This document shows, in pieces, positions 8,505 through 17,289 of a stretch of 64,000 nt of DNA. The translations under genes and the position numbers were made by a program. The notes under the pieces are model-generated. The model was given only the letters and a program-made list of their open reading frames with translations, was not told the DNA's origin and made no database searches. Source of the DNA: Rhodobacter sp. (GTDB lineage: Bacteria > Pseudomonadota > Alphaproteobacteria > Rhodobacterales > Rhodobacteraceae); the NCBI GenBank assembly GCA_020637515.1, contig JACKKG010000001.1, positions 1,642,501-1,706,500 of the forward strand. The letters run 5' to 3'. Positions within the stretch are counted from its first letter, which is position 1, and each line of letters starts with the position of its first letter.

Positions 8505-8849
8505 TCAGCCGGGGCGGTGGAAAATCAGGCTGGCCCCCAGGGCGATCAGGGCAAATCCCGCGGCGTGGTTCCAGCCAAGCGGTTCGCGCAGATAGACGGT
8601 CGAAAACAGCGCGAAAACTGCCAGGGTGATGACCTCCTGGAGGGTTTTCAACTGCGCCGCGCTAAAGGTGCCGTGGCCGATCCGGTTCGCGGGCACCTGC
8701 AACATGTATTCGAACAGCGCGATCCCCCAGCTGATCAGGATGACCGCCAACAGGGGCGCGGACTTGAACCTGAGGTGACCATACCAGGCGACGGTCATGA
8801 ACAGGTTCGAGGCGACGAGCAGCAGAACGGTTTGCAGGGCAATGGGCAT
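8505..8849 (-). CDS. DMT-like DUF486 family membrane protein
   Basis: A 114-residue, four-helix membrane protein. The segments TVAWYGHLRF, LISWGIALFEYMLQVPANRIG, AQLKTLQEVITL and GWNHAAGFALIALGASLIF are characteristic of DUF486, a single-domain relative of the drug/metabolite transporters that probably works as a dimer. The ATG at 8849 has GAGG upstream, and the longer in-frame extension is not conserved-looking. Function is unknown. It is followed on the same strand by the MFS gene after 41 bp, so the two may be cotranscribed. Confidence 0.87.
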   Translation of the reverse strand: MPIALQTVLLLVASNLFMTVAWYGHLRFKSAPLLAVILISWGIALFEYMLQVPANRIGHGTFSAAQLKTLQEVITLAVFALFSTVYLREPLGWNHAAGFALIALGASLIFHRPG

Positions 8850-8924
8850 GGGGGCCTCACGCGCGGGGGTTTCGCGCGCTATACGCCTTGCGTGCACGGT
8901 CGGAAACGGGGCTGCATTAGCGGA

Positions 8925-8964
8925 TTTGCAATTCGCATTTGATCTTTGCTAGGTTCTTTGCAAA
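8925..8964. promoter_or_regulatory. PccR operator upstream of pccB
   Basis: TTTGCTAG-GTTC-TTTGCAAA at 8945-8964 reproduces the TTTGCAAA-N4-TTTGCAAA operator reported for PccR, with two mismatches in one half. Another TTTGCAAT lies at 8925-8932. The cluster is 69-108 bp upstream of the pccB start, where an activator would bind. Confidence 0.75.
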
Positions 8965-9032
8965 TTTTCTCGATTTTGCTTCCCCTTGCGCGCGCCGGCC
9001 CGTAGATTGCGCCGAAATCCGAGGAGGGGCCG

Positions 9033-10565
9033 ATGAAGGACATTCTGCAAGAGCTGGAAACCCGTCGCCAGACCGCGCGCCAGGGGGGCGGTCAGCGCCG
9101 CATCGACGCGCAGCACGCCAAGGGCAAGCTGACGGCGCGCGAACGGATCGAACTCTTGCTCGACGAAGGGTCGTTCGAGGAATTCGACATGTTCGTCGCC
9201 CACCGCTGCACCGATTTCGGCATGGAACAGGACCGCCCCGCGGGTGACGGCGTGGTCACGGGCTGGGGCACGGTGAACGGCCGGATGGTCTATGTCTTCA
9301 GCCAGGATTTTACCGTCTTCGGCGGGTCGCTGTCCGAAACCCACGCACAAAAGATCTGCAAGATCATGGACATGGCCGTGCAGAACGGGGCGCCGGTGAT
9401 CGGGCTGAATGATTCCGGCGGGGCCCGCATCCAGGAAGGTGTCGCCTCGTTGGCAGGGTATGCGGACGTGTTCCAGCGCAACATCATGGCCTCAGGGGTG
9501 GTGCCGCAGATTTCCGTCATCATGGGGCCCTGCGCGGGCGGCGCGGTCTATTCGCCGGCGATGACCGACTTCATCTTCATGGTGCGCGATTCGTCCTATA
9601 TGTTCGTGACCGGCCCCGACGTTGTGAAAACCGTCACCAACGAGATTGTCACCGCCGAGGAACTGGGCGGGGCCAGCACGCACACCAGGAAAAGCTCGGT
9701 CGCGGATGGCGCGTTCGAGAATGACGTCGAGGCCCTGATCGAGGTCCGCCGCCTGGTCGATTTTCTGCCGCTGAACAACCGCGAGAAACCGCCGGTGCGG
9801 CCCTTCTTCGACGATCCGCTGCGCGTCGAGAACAGCCTGGACACGCTGATCCCGGACAATCCGAACACGCCCTACGACATGAAGGAACTGATCTTCAAAC
9901 TGGCGGACGAAGCGGATTTCTTCGAGATTCAGGCGGATTACGCGAAGAATATCATCACCGGGTTCATCCGGCTCGAGGGGCAGTCCGTCGGGGTCGTGGC
10001 CAACCAGCCCATGGTTCTGGCCGGCTGCCTGGACATCGACTCGAGCCGCAAGGCGGCGCGGTTCGTGCGGTTCTGCGATGCCTTCGAGATCCCGATCCTG
10101 ACCCTGGTGGACGTGCCCGGCTTCCTGCCCGGGACCAGCCAGGAATACGGCGGCGTCATCAAGCACGGCGCGAAACTGCTGTTCGCCTATGGCGAGGCGA
10201 CGGTGCCGAAAGTGACGGTCATCACCCGCAAGGCCTATGGCGGCGCCTATGACGTGATGGCCTCCAAGCATCTGCGCGGCGATTTCAACTATGCCTGGCC
10301 GACGGCCGAAATCGCGGTGATGGGTGCCAAGGGTGCGGTCGAGATCCTCTATCGCGGCGAGCTGGGCGACAAGGACAAGATCGCGGCGCGGACCAAGGAT
10401 TACGAAGGGCGCTTTGCCAACCCCTTTGTGGCGGCCGAAAAGGGCTTTGTCGACGAGGTCATCATGCCCCATTCGACCCGCCGCCGGGTGACCCGCGCGT
10501 TTGCCAGCCTGCGCAACAAGAAGCTGACGAACCCCTGGAAAAAGCACGACAACATTCCGCTGTAA
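9033..10565 (+). CDS. pccB: Propionyl-CoA carboxylase beta subunit (carboxyltransferase)
   Basis: A 510-residue carboxyltransferase that moves CO2 from carboxybiotin to propionyl-CoA to give (S)-methylmalonyl-CoA. Two crotonase-like halves are visible: the N-half with NDSGGARIQEGVASLAGYAD and GPCAGGAVYSPAMTDF (about residues 125-190), and the C-half with VDVPGFLPGTSQEYGG and TVITRKAYGGAYDVM (about 360-410). These oxyanion-hole regions are intact and the length is normal. GGAGG precedes the start. It is the first gene of the propionate block, with PccR sites upstream. Confidence 0.97.
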   Translation: MKDILQELETRRQTARQGGGQRRIDAQHAKGKLTARERIELLLDEGSFEEFDMFVAHRCTDFGMEQDRPAGDGVVTGWGTVNGRMVYVFSQDFTVFGGSLSETHAQKICKIMDMAVQNGAPVIGLNDSGGARIQEGVASLAGYADVFQRNIMASGVVPQISVIMGPCAGGAVYSPAMTDFIFMVRDSSYMFVTGPDVVKTVTNEIVTAEELGGASTHTRKSSVADGAFENDVEALIEVRRLVDFLPLNNREKPPVRPFFDDPLRVENSLDTLIPDNPNTPYDMKELIFKLADEADFFEIQADYAKNIITGFIRLEGQSVGVVANQPMVLAGCLDIDSSRKAARFVRFCDAFEIPILTLVDVPGFLPGTSQEYGGVIKHGAKLLFAYGEATVPKVTVITRKAYGGAYDVMASKHLRGDFNYAWPTAEIAVMGAKGAVEILYRGELGDKDKIAARTKDYEGRFANPFVAAEKGFVDEVIMPHSTRRRVTRAFASLRNKKLTNPWKKHDNIPL

Positions 10566-10831
10566 CCGGCGGGGTGCGTGCCCCAGCATCTGAGGGCGGT
10601 GGCCATGATATCGCAAGATGTTGAGTTTTTGACCCCAAGCGCGGCGGGCCCTGGTGCTCTGCCGCCACAGAACGCCTTGCAAGCCCCCATGATTGAACGG
10701 AAAAACTGGCACAGACCCTTGAAATGGGATATGGTCCCCTGCAGCACTGCCAGTTCGGCATGTGCGAATAAGAGCATCCGGCGTCAGGCAAGTCCATGGC
10801 GACCGGGGAGCGAAGAGAGCAGGAGTTTTCA

Positions 10832-10981
10832 ATGTCCAAGACCACCCTCGCCGTTATGGCCGGTGTTTTCGGCCTGTCGGTCCTGGCGGGTTGCAACCAG
10901 CGACGCCAGGAAGAATTCACCATGGTCGAGCCTGCGCCGCAGCCGATCTATGTGGAGCCGGTCACCCCGAAATACCGCTGA
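10832..10981 (+). CDS. Small lipoprotein, unknown function
   Basis: A 49-residue protein: signal peptide MSKTTLAVMAGVFGLSVLAG followed by a lipobox Cys at about residue 21 (LAGC), then a short hydrophilic tail ending in prolines and charged residues. The ATG at 10832 follows GGAG at eight bases; an in-frame ATG 36 bases earlier lacks one. It sits between pccB and the next small gene, with a 266-bp upstream gap in which I see no gene. Function is unknown; such small predicted lipoproteins are often seen at this place in relatives, which is from memory. Confidence 0.72.
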   Translation: MSKTTLAVMAGVFGLSVLAGCNQRRQEEFTMVEPAPQPIYVEPVTPKYR

Positions 10982-11068
10982 CGTTCCGCCGTCTGGCGTA
11001 GCGCGCCGGGCGGGGCTGGCCACGGTCCCGCCCGCCTGTCTGCGTGTGCGCGTCCTGGGGGGTGCCCC

Positions 11069-11479
11069 ATGCTGAAGCACCGCGGCTTTCCCGGGCGTCT
11101 GCCCGGCACCGATTTCCAGTTCACCATCCGGCGCGCCAATGTGAAAGAGGGGGCCTCTCCCCTGATCGAGCGCAAGCGATTCAAGGATCGCCGCGCCGCT
11201 GACCGTCGCGCCGACGCCGGCTTCATGGCCGCGCTGTGGGCGCATTTTGGCGACGAACCCTTCGAGCGTGGCAACCTGGACGCCGGGCGCCTGTCCTGGC
11301 TGTTCGGCCGCGAGGTCGTTCCCGCCGAGGACCCCTTCGATCCGAAAAGCTATGACGCCCTGCTGCGCATCGACGTGGCGGCCGCCCGTGTCAGCTTTCC
11401 AGAAGTCTTCGACGACACCGATGCGGCCGACAGCGCCGACGCCTGGTCCGAAGACGAGGACGAGGGCTGGGACGAATGA
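11069..11479 (+). CDS. Hypothetical protein between pccB and pccA
   Basis: A 136-residue soluble protein I cannot assign to a named family. It starts MLKHRGFPGRLPGTDFQFTIRR, has a basic stretch ERKRFKDRRAADRRAD near residue 35-50, and an acidic C-terminus (SEDEDEGWDE). Codon use is like its neighbours and it lies co-directionally between pccB and pccA, 67 bp before pccA, so it is probably expressed with them. No membrane segment or signal peptide is visible. Confidence 0.7.
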   Translation: MLKHRGFPGRLPGTDFQFTIRRANVKEGASPLIERKRFKDRRAADRRADAGFMAALWAHFGDEPFERGNLDAGRLSWLFGREVVPAEDPFDPKSYDALLRIDVAAARVSFPEVFDDTDAADSADAWSEDEDEGWDE

Positions 11480-11546
11480 GCCTCGGGGCTGTCAACGCCT
11501 TGGATGCATTGAATTTTGAGGCCCCGGCCGGGGCAGGGGAGTGAGC

Positions 11547-13550
11547 ATGTTCAAGAAGATCCTGATCGCCAACCGTGGCGAGATCGCCTGCCGGGTCATC
11601 AAATCCGCGCGCAAGATGGGTATCGCCACCGTGGCGCTGTATTCGGACGCGGACCGCAATGCGCTGCATGTGACGATGGCCGACGAGGCGGTGCATATCG
11701 GGCCGTCGCCGGCGAACCAGTCCTATATCGTGATCGACAAGGTGATGGACGCGATCCGCCAGACCGGCGCCGAGGCCGTGCATCCGGGCTATGGCTTCCT
11801 GTCCGAAAACAGGAAGTTCGCCGAGGCGCTGGAAAAAGAGGGCGTGATCTTTGTCGGCCCGCCCAGCCCCGCGATCGAGGCGATGGGCGACAAGATCACC
11901 TCGAAGAAGATCGCGCAGGAGGCCGGTGTCAGCACGGTGCCCGGCTACATGGGCCTGATCGCCGACGCCGAAGAGGCGGTGACCATTTCGGATCAGATCG
12001 GCTATCCCGTGATGATCAAGGCCAGCGCCGGTGGCGGCGGCAAGGGGATGCGCATCGCCTGGAACGCGCAGGAAGCGCGCGAAGGGTTCGAATCGTCCAG
12101 GAACGAGGCCGCGAACAGTTTCGGTGACGACCGTATCTTCATCGAGAAATTCGTGACCCAACCGCGTCACATCGAAATCCAGGTGCTGGCCGACAAGCAC
12201 GGCAATTGCGTCTACCTGCACGAGCGCGAATGCTCGATCCAGCGCCGCAACCAGAAGGTCATCGAGGAAGCGCCCTCGCCCTTCCTGGACGCCGAGACGC
12301 GCAAGGCGATGGGCGAACAGGCCTGCGCCCTGGCCAAGGCGGTCGGCTATACCAGCGCGGGCACCGTCGAATTCATCGTCGATGGCGAGCGGAATTTCTA
12401 TTTCCTCGAGATGAACACCCGGCTCCAGGTGGAGCACCCCGTCACCGAGCTGATTACCGGCGTCGATCTGGTCGAGCAGATGATCCGCGTCGCCAACGGC
12501 GAACCCTTGCCCTTCAGGCAAGAGGATCTGACGATCAACGGTTGGGCCATCGAAAGCCGTCTGTATGCCGAGGACCCCTATCGCAACTTCCTGCCGTCGA
12601 TCGGGCGGTTGACGCGCTATCGGCCCCCGGTCGAAGGGCCGACCCCGCGCGGCGGCCTGGTGCGCAACGATACCGGCGTCTACGAGGGCGGCGAGATCAG
12701 CATGTATTACGACCCGATGATCGCCAAGCTGTGCACCTGGGGGCAGGACCGCGCCGCCGCGATCGAGGAAATGCGCCTGGCACTGGACACATTCGAGGTC
12801 GAGGGCATCGGTCACAACCTGCCGTTCTGTTCGGCGGTGATGGACCACCCGCGCTTTGTCTCGGGCGCCATCACCACCGCCTTCATCGCCGAGGAATTTC
12901 CCGACGGGTTCAACGGCGTCGCCCTGCCCGAGCCGATGCTGAAGCGCGTCGCGGCGGCGGCGGCGGCGATGAACCGCGTGGCGGAAATCCGGCGCGCGCG
13001 CATCTCGGGCCGGATGGACAACCACGAACGCAAGGTCGGTGACGACTGGGTCGTCGCCTTGCAGGGCGTCGATTACCCGGTGGCGATCCGGGCCGACAGA
13101 GGCGGCGCGACCGTGGCCTTTGCCGATGGCGCGGCGCTGCGCGTGGAAAGCGACTGGACCCCGGGCCAGCCGCTGGCGCGGTTGATGATCGACGGCGAGC
13201 CGCTGGTGCTGAAGGTCGGGCGCGCGACGGGCGGTTACCGTCTGCGGGTGCGCGGCGCGGATCTGAAGGTGCATGTCCGCACACCCCGTCAGGCCGAACT
13301 CGCGCGCCTCATGCCCGAGAAACTGCCGCCCGACACGTCGAAACTGCTGCTCTGCCCGATGCCGGGCCTGATGGTGAAGCTCTCGGTCGCGGTGGGCGAC
13401 GAGGTTTTCGAAGGCCAGGCGCTGTGCACGGTCGAGGCGATGAAGATGGAAAACATCCTGCGCGCCGAGAAGAAGGGCGTCATCAAGCTCATCAACGCCG
13501 CCGTCGGCGGATCGCTGGCGGTGGATGACGTGATCATGGAGTTCGAGTGA
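11547..13550 (+). CDS. pccA: Propionyl-CoA carboxylase alpha subunit (biotin carboxylase/BCCP)
   Basis: A 667-residue subunit that carboxylates its own biotin with ATP and bicarbonate. Domain order: biotin carboxylase N-domain from residue 1 (KILIANRGEIACRVI), ATP-grasp with GGGGKGMR near 165 and FLEMNTRLQVEHPVTE near 285, biotin carboxylase C-domain to about 450, a BT linker domain, and the C-terminal biotinyl domain with EAMKMEN, whose biotinylated Lys is about residue 633. The ATG at 11547 has GGGGAG just upstream; a GTG two codons earlier is less likely. Partner of pccB. Confidence 0.97.
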   Translation: MFKKILIANRGEIACRVIKSARKMGIATVALYSDADRNALHVTMADEAVHIGPSPANQSYIVIDKVMDAIRQTGAEAVHPGYGFLSENRKFAEALEKEGVIFVGPPSPAIEAMGDKITSKKIAQEAGVSTVPGYMGLIADAEEAVTISDQIGYPVMIKASAGGGGKGMRIAWNAQEAREGFESSRNEAANSFGDDRIFIEKFVTQPRHIEIQVLADKHGNCVYLHERECSIQRRNQKVIEEAPSPFLDAETRKAMGEQACALAKAVGYTSAGTVEFIVDGERNFYFLEMNTRLQVEHPVTELITGVDLVEQMIRVANGEPLPFRQEDLTINGWAIESRLYAEDPYRNFLPSIGRLTRYRPPVEGPTPRGGLVRNDTGVYEGGEISMYYDPMIAKLCTWGQDRAAAIEEMRLALDTFEVEGIGHNLPFCSAVMDHPRFVSGAITTAFIAEEFPDGFNGVALPEPMLKRVAAAAAAMNRVAEIRRARISGRMDNHERKVGDDWVVALQGVDYPVAIRADRGGATVAFADGAALRVESDWTPGQPLARLMIDGEPLVLKVGRATGGYRLRVRGADLKVHVRTPRQAELARLMPEKLPPDTSKLLLCPMPGLMVKLSVAVGDEVFEGQALCTVEAMKMENILRAEKKGVIKLINAAVGGSLAVDDVIMEFE

Positions 13551-13551
13551 G

Positions 13552-14295
13552 TTGAAGCGCCGCGCCGTCATCCTGCTGGGCTGCACCTTCTTCGTGGCGG
13601 TTCTGGCCTCGCTGGCCATCCTTCTCTACTCGGTCGGTTTCGGGGACCTGGTGAACAAGGGCCTGGCGGCCGTGGTGGGGGGCGGCGTCCTGGCTTTGGG
13701 CTGGGTCGCCAGTTTCGTCCTGCGCGAAATCAGCGCGGCGACCGAGGAAGGCGAGAAAAGCGAAGATCTTCAGGAGACGTTGCGCGCCGAACTCTATGTC
13801 TATCAAAGCCTGCTCGACGATGACGACACGGAAGAGGCGAAGCGACAGTTGGCCAAGCGGATTTCGGACGGCGAAAGATCGGGCAGCCGCTACGTGCCCT
13901 TTGTTCCCCGGATCAGCGCGCCGGTCATCTTTGAAGCCTTGGTCGGAGACATCTACCTGCTGCCAAAGGATGTCACCGACCGCGTGGTTCAATTCTACGC
14001 GAACCTGTCCGACGTCAGGCTTATGGCGGAAGACCTGCAAACCAAGGCTTTTATCGAGCTGCCCGGACCCAGGCGTCTAACGGCGTATTGTGACTATCTC
14101 GATATCCGGCGAACGACCTGCGAACTGGCGGAAAAGGCGGTTGCGGCCCTGAACGCCTCACTCGGCAGTTCCGACGCAATGCGGGCCGACTGTATCAACC
14201 ATTTTGAAGATTTCATTGCCGAACGGAAGGCCCGTCTGCGGCTGGAACTGGAGGAATTCAGTAGCCGAAGCGTGGCCCCCGGCGGCCCTCGATAG
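13552..14295 (+). CDS. Membrane-anchored protein of unknown function with a TTG start
   Basis: A 247-residue protein with two N-terminal membrane helices (about residues 5-28 and 33-57), then a charged helical cytoplasmic domain (EEGEKSEDLQETLRAELYVYQSLLDDDD...). No family recognised. The only plausible start is TTG at 13552, one base after the pccA stop, with a GGAG inside the end of pccA, so it is probably translationally coupled to pccA. Third-position GC is a little lower than in the flanking genes, and the following 188 bp to the next gene are also less GC-rich and hold nothing I recognise, so recent arrival is possible. Confidence 0.68.
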   Translation: MKRRAVILLGCTFFVAVLASLAILLYSVGFGDLVNKGLAAVVGGGVLALGWVASFVLREISAATEEGEKSEDLQETLRAELYVYQSLLDDDDTEEAKRQLAKRISDGERSGSRYVPFVPRISAPVIFEALVGDIYLLPKDVTDRVVQFYANLSDVRLMAEDLQTKAFIELPGPRRLTAYCDYLDIRRTTCELAEKAVAALNASLGSSDAMRADCINHFEDFIAERKARLRLELEEFSSRSVAPGGPR

Positions 14296-14483
14296 AGTGC
14301 GGTTTTGAACGTTTTTGTTTCATCATCACTCCTGTATCCGCTACCGATGAGCTTAGGCGGCGGACGGCGTCCGGCACTGCCTTTTTCGCATCGTCAGTAT
14401 TACCTTACGGAAACCGTTGCCATTTGGCAACACATAGGCCCAGTCTCTGCCGCCATGTTAACGGGAATCCATGAACGATTTCT

Positions 14484-14924
14484 CTACCGCCCCGCCGGCA
14501 GCCGGTCCAGCAATTCCTGCCGCCGCAGGGGGAAACGGTCGATGATTTCGCCGATTTCGCGGACGGTTCGGGGCGCGGGGCGGCGTTGCTTGATCTCGCC
14601 GTCCTTGCCGATGATGGCCAGCATGAACCCGTGCGGGCGCAGCCTTTGGCGCAGGGCGCTGCCCGAGGTCCGGTCGCTGTCGATCAGCACCAGCACGTCG
14701 CGGGTGAACAGGTCGTCGGGGTGGTCCTCGATCTCGCGCATCTGGCGGGCAAAGGCCGGGTCCAGCGGCGAATCCGCCAGCACGGCGACGATCCGGTATT
14801 GCCACAGGAAGCTGTCGGGCTCGATCCCGGCGGCATCGAGGATGCGCAGCCCCTCGGGGCGGTCGTCCTGGGCCCAGGCGGGCTGGGCCAGAACCAGGGC
14901 GGCGATGAGCAGCGTCTTCAACAT
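14484..14924 (-). CDS. DUF4174 domain-containing exported protein
   Basis: A 146-residue protein with a signal peptide cleaved near AQPAWAQ (about residue 19). The mature part, SFLWQYRIVAVLADSPLDPAFARQ, DVLVLIDSD and LRPHGFMLAIIGKDGEIKQRRPAP, has the thioredoxin-like beta-alpha pattern of DUF4174 and lacks redox cysteines. Function is unknown. AGGAGG lies about 10 bases upstream of the ATG at 14924. It is convergent with the preceding membrane-anchored protein gene and divergent from mcm. Confidence 0.8.
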   Translation of the reverse strand: MLKTLLIAALVLAQPAWAQDDRPEGLRILDAAGIEPDSFLWQYRIVAVLADSPLDPAFARQMREIEDHPDDLFTRDVLVLIDSDRTSGSALRQRLRPHGFMLAIIGKDGEIKQRRPAPRTVREIGEIIDRFPLRRQELLDRLPAGR

Positions 14925-15042
14925 GGCGGGCGGGCCTCCTTGTCCAGTGCATATAGGCACGACCGCCGGAAAAACACCCGCAACCCCAAGGATTTCGCCC
15001 CGGTCGCCCATGGCCCGGGCCTGAGAGATGAAGGAGGGCAGC

Positions 15043-17178
15043 ATGTCCCGCGACGACGCATACGAAACCTGGAAAGGCCTGGCGCAGAAGGAACTGAAGG
15101 GCCAGGACCCCGACAGCCTGACCTGGCACACGCTGGAAGGGATTGCGGTCAAGCCGCTCTATACCCGCGCCGATACCGAGGGGCTGACGCATCTGGATTC
15201 GATGCCCGGGGTCGCGCCCTTTACCCGGGGCCCGCGCGCAACCATGTATGCCGGCCGGCCCTGGACGATCCGGCAATATGCGGGATTTTCCACCGCCGAG
15301 GAATCGAACGCCTTTTACCGCAAGGCGCTGGCGGCGGGGCAGCAGGGCGTGTCGGTCGCCTTCGATCTGGCGACGCACCGGGGCTATGACAGTGACCACC
15401 CCCGCGTCGTCGGCGATGTCGGCAAGGCGGGCGTGGCCATCGACAGCGTCGAGGACATGAAAATCCTGTTCGACGGCATCCCGCTGGACAAGGTCAGCGT
15501 CAGCATGACGATGAACGGCGCGGTGATCCCGATCCTGGCGAATTTCATCGTCACGGGCGAGGAACAGGGCGTGGACCGCAAGCTGCTGTCGGGCACGATC
15601 CAGAACGACATCCTCAAGGAGTTCATGGTCCGCAACACCTATGTCTATCCGCCTGAGCCCTCGATGCGGATCATCGCGGACATCATCGAATACACCGCGG
15701 CCGAAATGCCCAAGTTCAACTCGATCTCGATCTCGGGCTATCACATGCAGGAAGCGGGCGCGAACCTGGTGCAGGAGCTGGCCTTTACCCTGGCCGACGG
15801 GCGCGAATACGTCCGCGCGGCTCTGGCGCGCGGCATGGATGTCGATGCCTTCGCCGGGCGGCTCAGCTTCTTTTTCGCGATCGGCATGAATTTCTTCATG
15901 GAGGCCGCCAAACTGCGCGCCGCGCGCCTGTTGTGGCACCGCATCATGTCGGAATTCGCGCCCAAGAAGCCGGGCTCGCTGATGCTGCGCACGCATTGCC
16001 AGACCTCGGGCGTCAGCTTGCAGGAACAGGACCCCTACAACAACGTCGTGCGCACCGCCTACGAGGCGCTGGCGGCGGCGCTGGGCGGCACGCAGTCGCT
16101 GCACACCAACGCGCTGGACGAGGCGATCGCCCTGCCCACCGAATTCAGTGCCCGCATCGCCCGAAACACGCAGCTGATCTTGCAGGAAGAGACCGGCGTG
16201 ACCAGGGTCGTCGATCCGCTGGCGGGGTCCTATTATGTCGAGAAACTGACAGCCGACCTGGCGGAAGCGGCCTGGAAACTGATCGAGGAAGTTGAAGAAC
16301 TGGGAGGCATGACCAAGGCTGTCGCCTCGGGGATGCCCAAGCTCAGGATCGAGGAATCGGCGGCCAAACGTCAGGCAATGATCGACCGGGGCGAAGAGGT
16401 GATCGTCGGCGTCAACAAGTATCGGCTGGCCAAGGAAGACCCGATCGACATCCTGGATATCGACAATGTCAAGGTGCGCGAGGCGCAGATCGCGCGCCTG
16501 GAACGGACCCGCGCCGCGCGCGACGAGGCTGGCTGCACCGCGGCGCTGGCCGAACTCGAACGGCGCGCGAAAGAGGGCGGCAACCTGCTGGAGGCCGCGG
16601 TCGAGGCCGCGCGCGCGCGGGCCAGCGTGGGGGAGATCAGCATGGCGATGGAAAAGGTGTTCGGCCGTCACCGGGCCGAGGTGAAGACGCTGGCCGGCGT
16701 GTATGGCGCGGCCTACGAGGGCGACGACGCCTTTGCCGCGATCCAGAAAGACGTCGAGGCCTTTGCCGAGGCCGAGGGCCGACGCCCGCGGATGCTGGTG
16801 GTGAAGATGGGCCAGGACGGTCACGACCGGGGCGCCAAGGTGATCGCCACCGCCTTTGCCGACATCGGTTTCGACGTCGATGTGGGCCCCTTGTTCCAGA
16901 CCCCTGAGGAAGCGGCGCAGGACGCGATCGACAACGACGTGCACGTGGTCGGCATCTCGTCCCAGGCGGCCGGGCACAAGACGCTGGCGCCGAAACTGAT
17001 CGAGGCCCTGGAAGCCGCCGGTGCGGGGGATATCCTGGTGATCTGCGGCGGGGTGATACCGCAGCAGGATTATGCGTTCCTGAAGTCCAGGGGCGTGAAG
17101 GCGATCTTTGGTCCGGGGACCAATATCCCCGAGGCCGCGCGGGATATCCTGCGGCTGATCCGCGACGCGCGCGGTTGA
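15043..17178 (+). CDS. mcm: Methylmalonyl-CoA mutase (adenosylcobalamin-dependent)
   Basis: A 711-residue mutase converting (R)-methylmalonyl-CoA to succinyl-CoA, the last step of propionate entry into the TCA cycle. The N-terminal TIM barrel carries GVAPFTRGPRATMYAGRPWTIRQYAGFSTAEESN (around 45-85) and the substrate channel; the C-terminal B12 domain carries the base-off motif D-G-H-D-R-G near residue 592, then GLFQT/SQAAGHK-like cofactor loops. Homodimeric long type. AAGGAGG precedes the ATG at 15043; an in-frame ATG at 15028 lacks one. No methylmalonyl-CoA epimerase is in the window. Confidence 0.97.
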   Translation: MSRDDAYETWKGLAQKELKGQDPDSLTWHTLEGIAVKPLYTRADTEGLTHLDSMPGVAPFTRGPRATMYAGRPWTIRQYAGFSTAEESNAFYRKALAAGQQGVSVAFDLATHRGYDSDHPRVVGDVGKAGVAIDSVEDMKILFDGIPLDKVSVSMTMNGAVIPILANFIVTGEEQGVDRKLLSGTIQNDILKEFMVRNTYVYPPEPSMRIIADIIEYTAAEMPKFNSISISGYHMQEAGANLVQELAFTLADGREYVRAALARGMDVDAFAGRLSFFFAIGMNFFMEAAKLRAARLLWHRIMSEFAPKKPGSLMLRTHCQTSGVSLQEQDPYNNVVRTAYEALAAALGGTQSLHTNALDEAIALPTEFSARIARNTQLILQEETGVTRVVDPLAGSYYVEKLTADLAEAAWKLIEEVEELGGMTKAVASGMPKLRIEESAAKRQAMIDRGEEVIVGVNKYRLAKEDPIDILDIDNVKVREAQIARLERTRAARDEAGCTAALAELERRAKEGGNLLEAAVEAARARASVGEISMAMEKVFGRHRAEVKTLAGVYGAAYEGDDAFAAIQKDVEAFAEAEGRRPRMLVVKMGQDGHDRGAKVIATAFADIGFDVDVGPLFQTPEEAAQDAIDNDVHVVGISSQAAGHKTLAPKLIEALEAAGAGDILVICGGVIPQQDYAFLKSRGVKAIFGPGTNIPEAARDILRLIRDARG

Positions 17179-17180
17179 AT

Positions 17181-17275
17181 GACGGGGGGGGGGGGGCTGC
17201 CGCCCCCCCACCCCCCGCCCAAGGGGGTTTTCCACCCCCTTGGATCCCCCGAGGATATTTCGGGCACAAAGAGAC
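17181..17275. repeat. GC-rich double-hairpin intergenic repeat, copy B (inverted)
   Basis: The reverse complement aligns with copy A at 3118-3213: CTTTGTGCC, GAAATATCCTCGGGGG, hairpin CCAAGGGGG/CCCCCTTGG around the same TGGAAAA loop, then the G-run/C-run hairpin. Stem 1 is one pair shorter on each side than in copy A, so pairing is kept. It lies between mcm and the MAPEG gene. Confidence 0.75.
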
Positions 17276-17289
17276 GGGGAGGGCATGGC

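Noticed and set aside
14925..15042. Possible PccR site or B12 riboswitch ahead of mcm.
   Set aside because: No TTTGC half-sites and no B12-box are present in this spacer.
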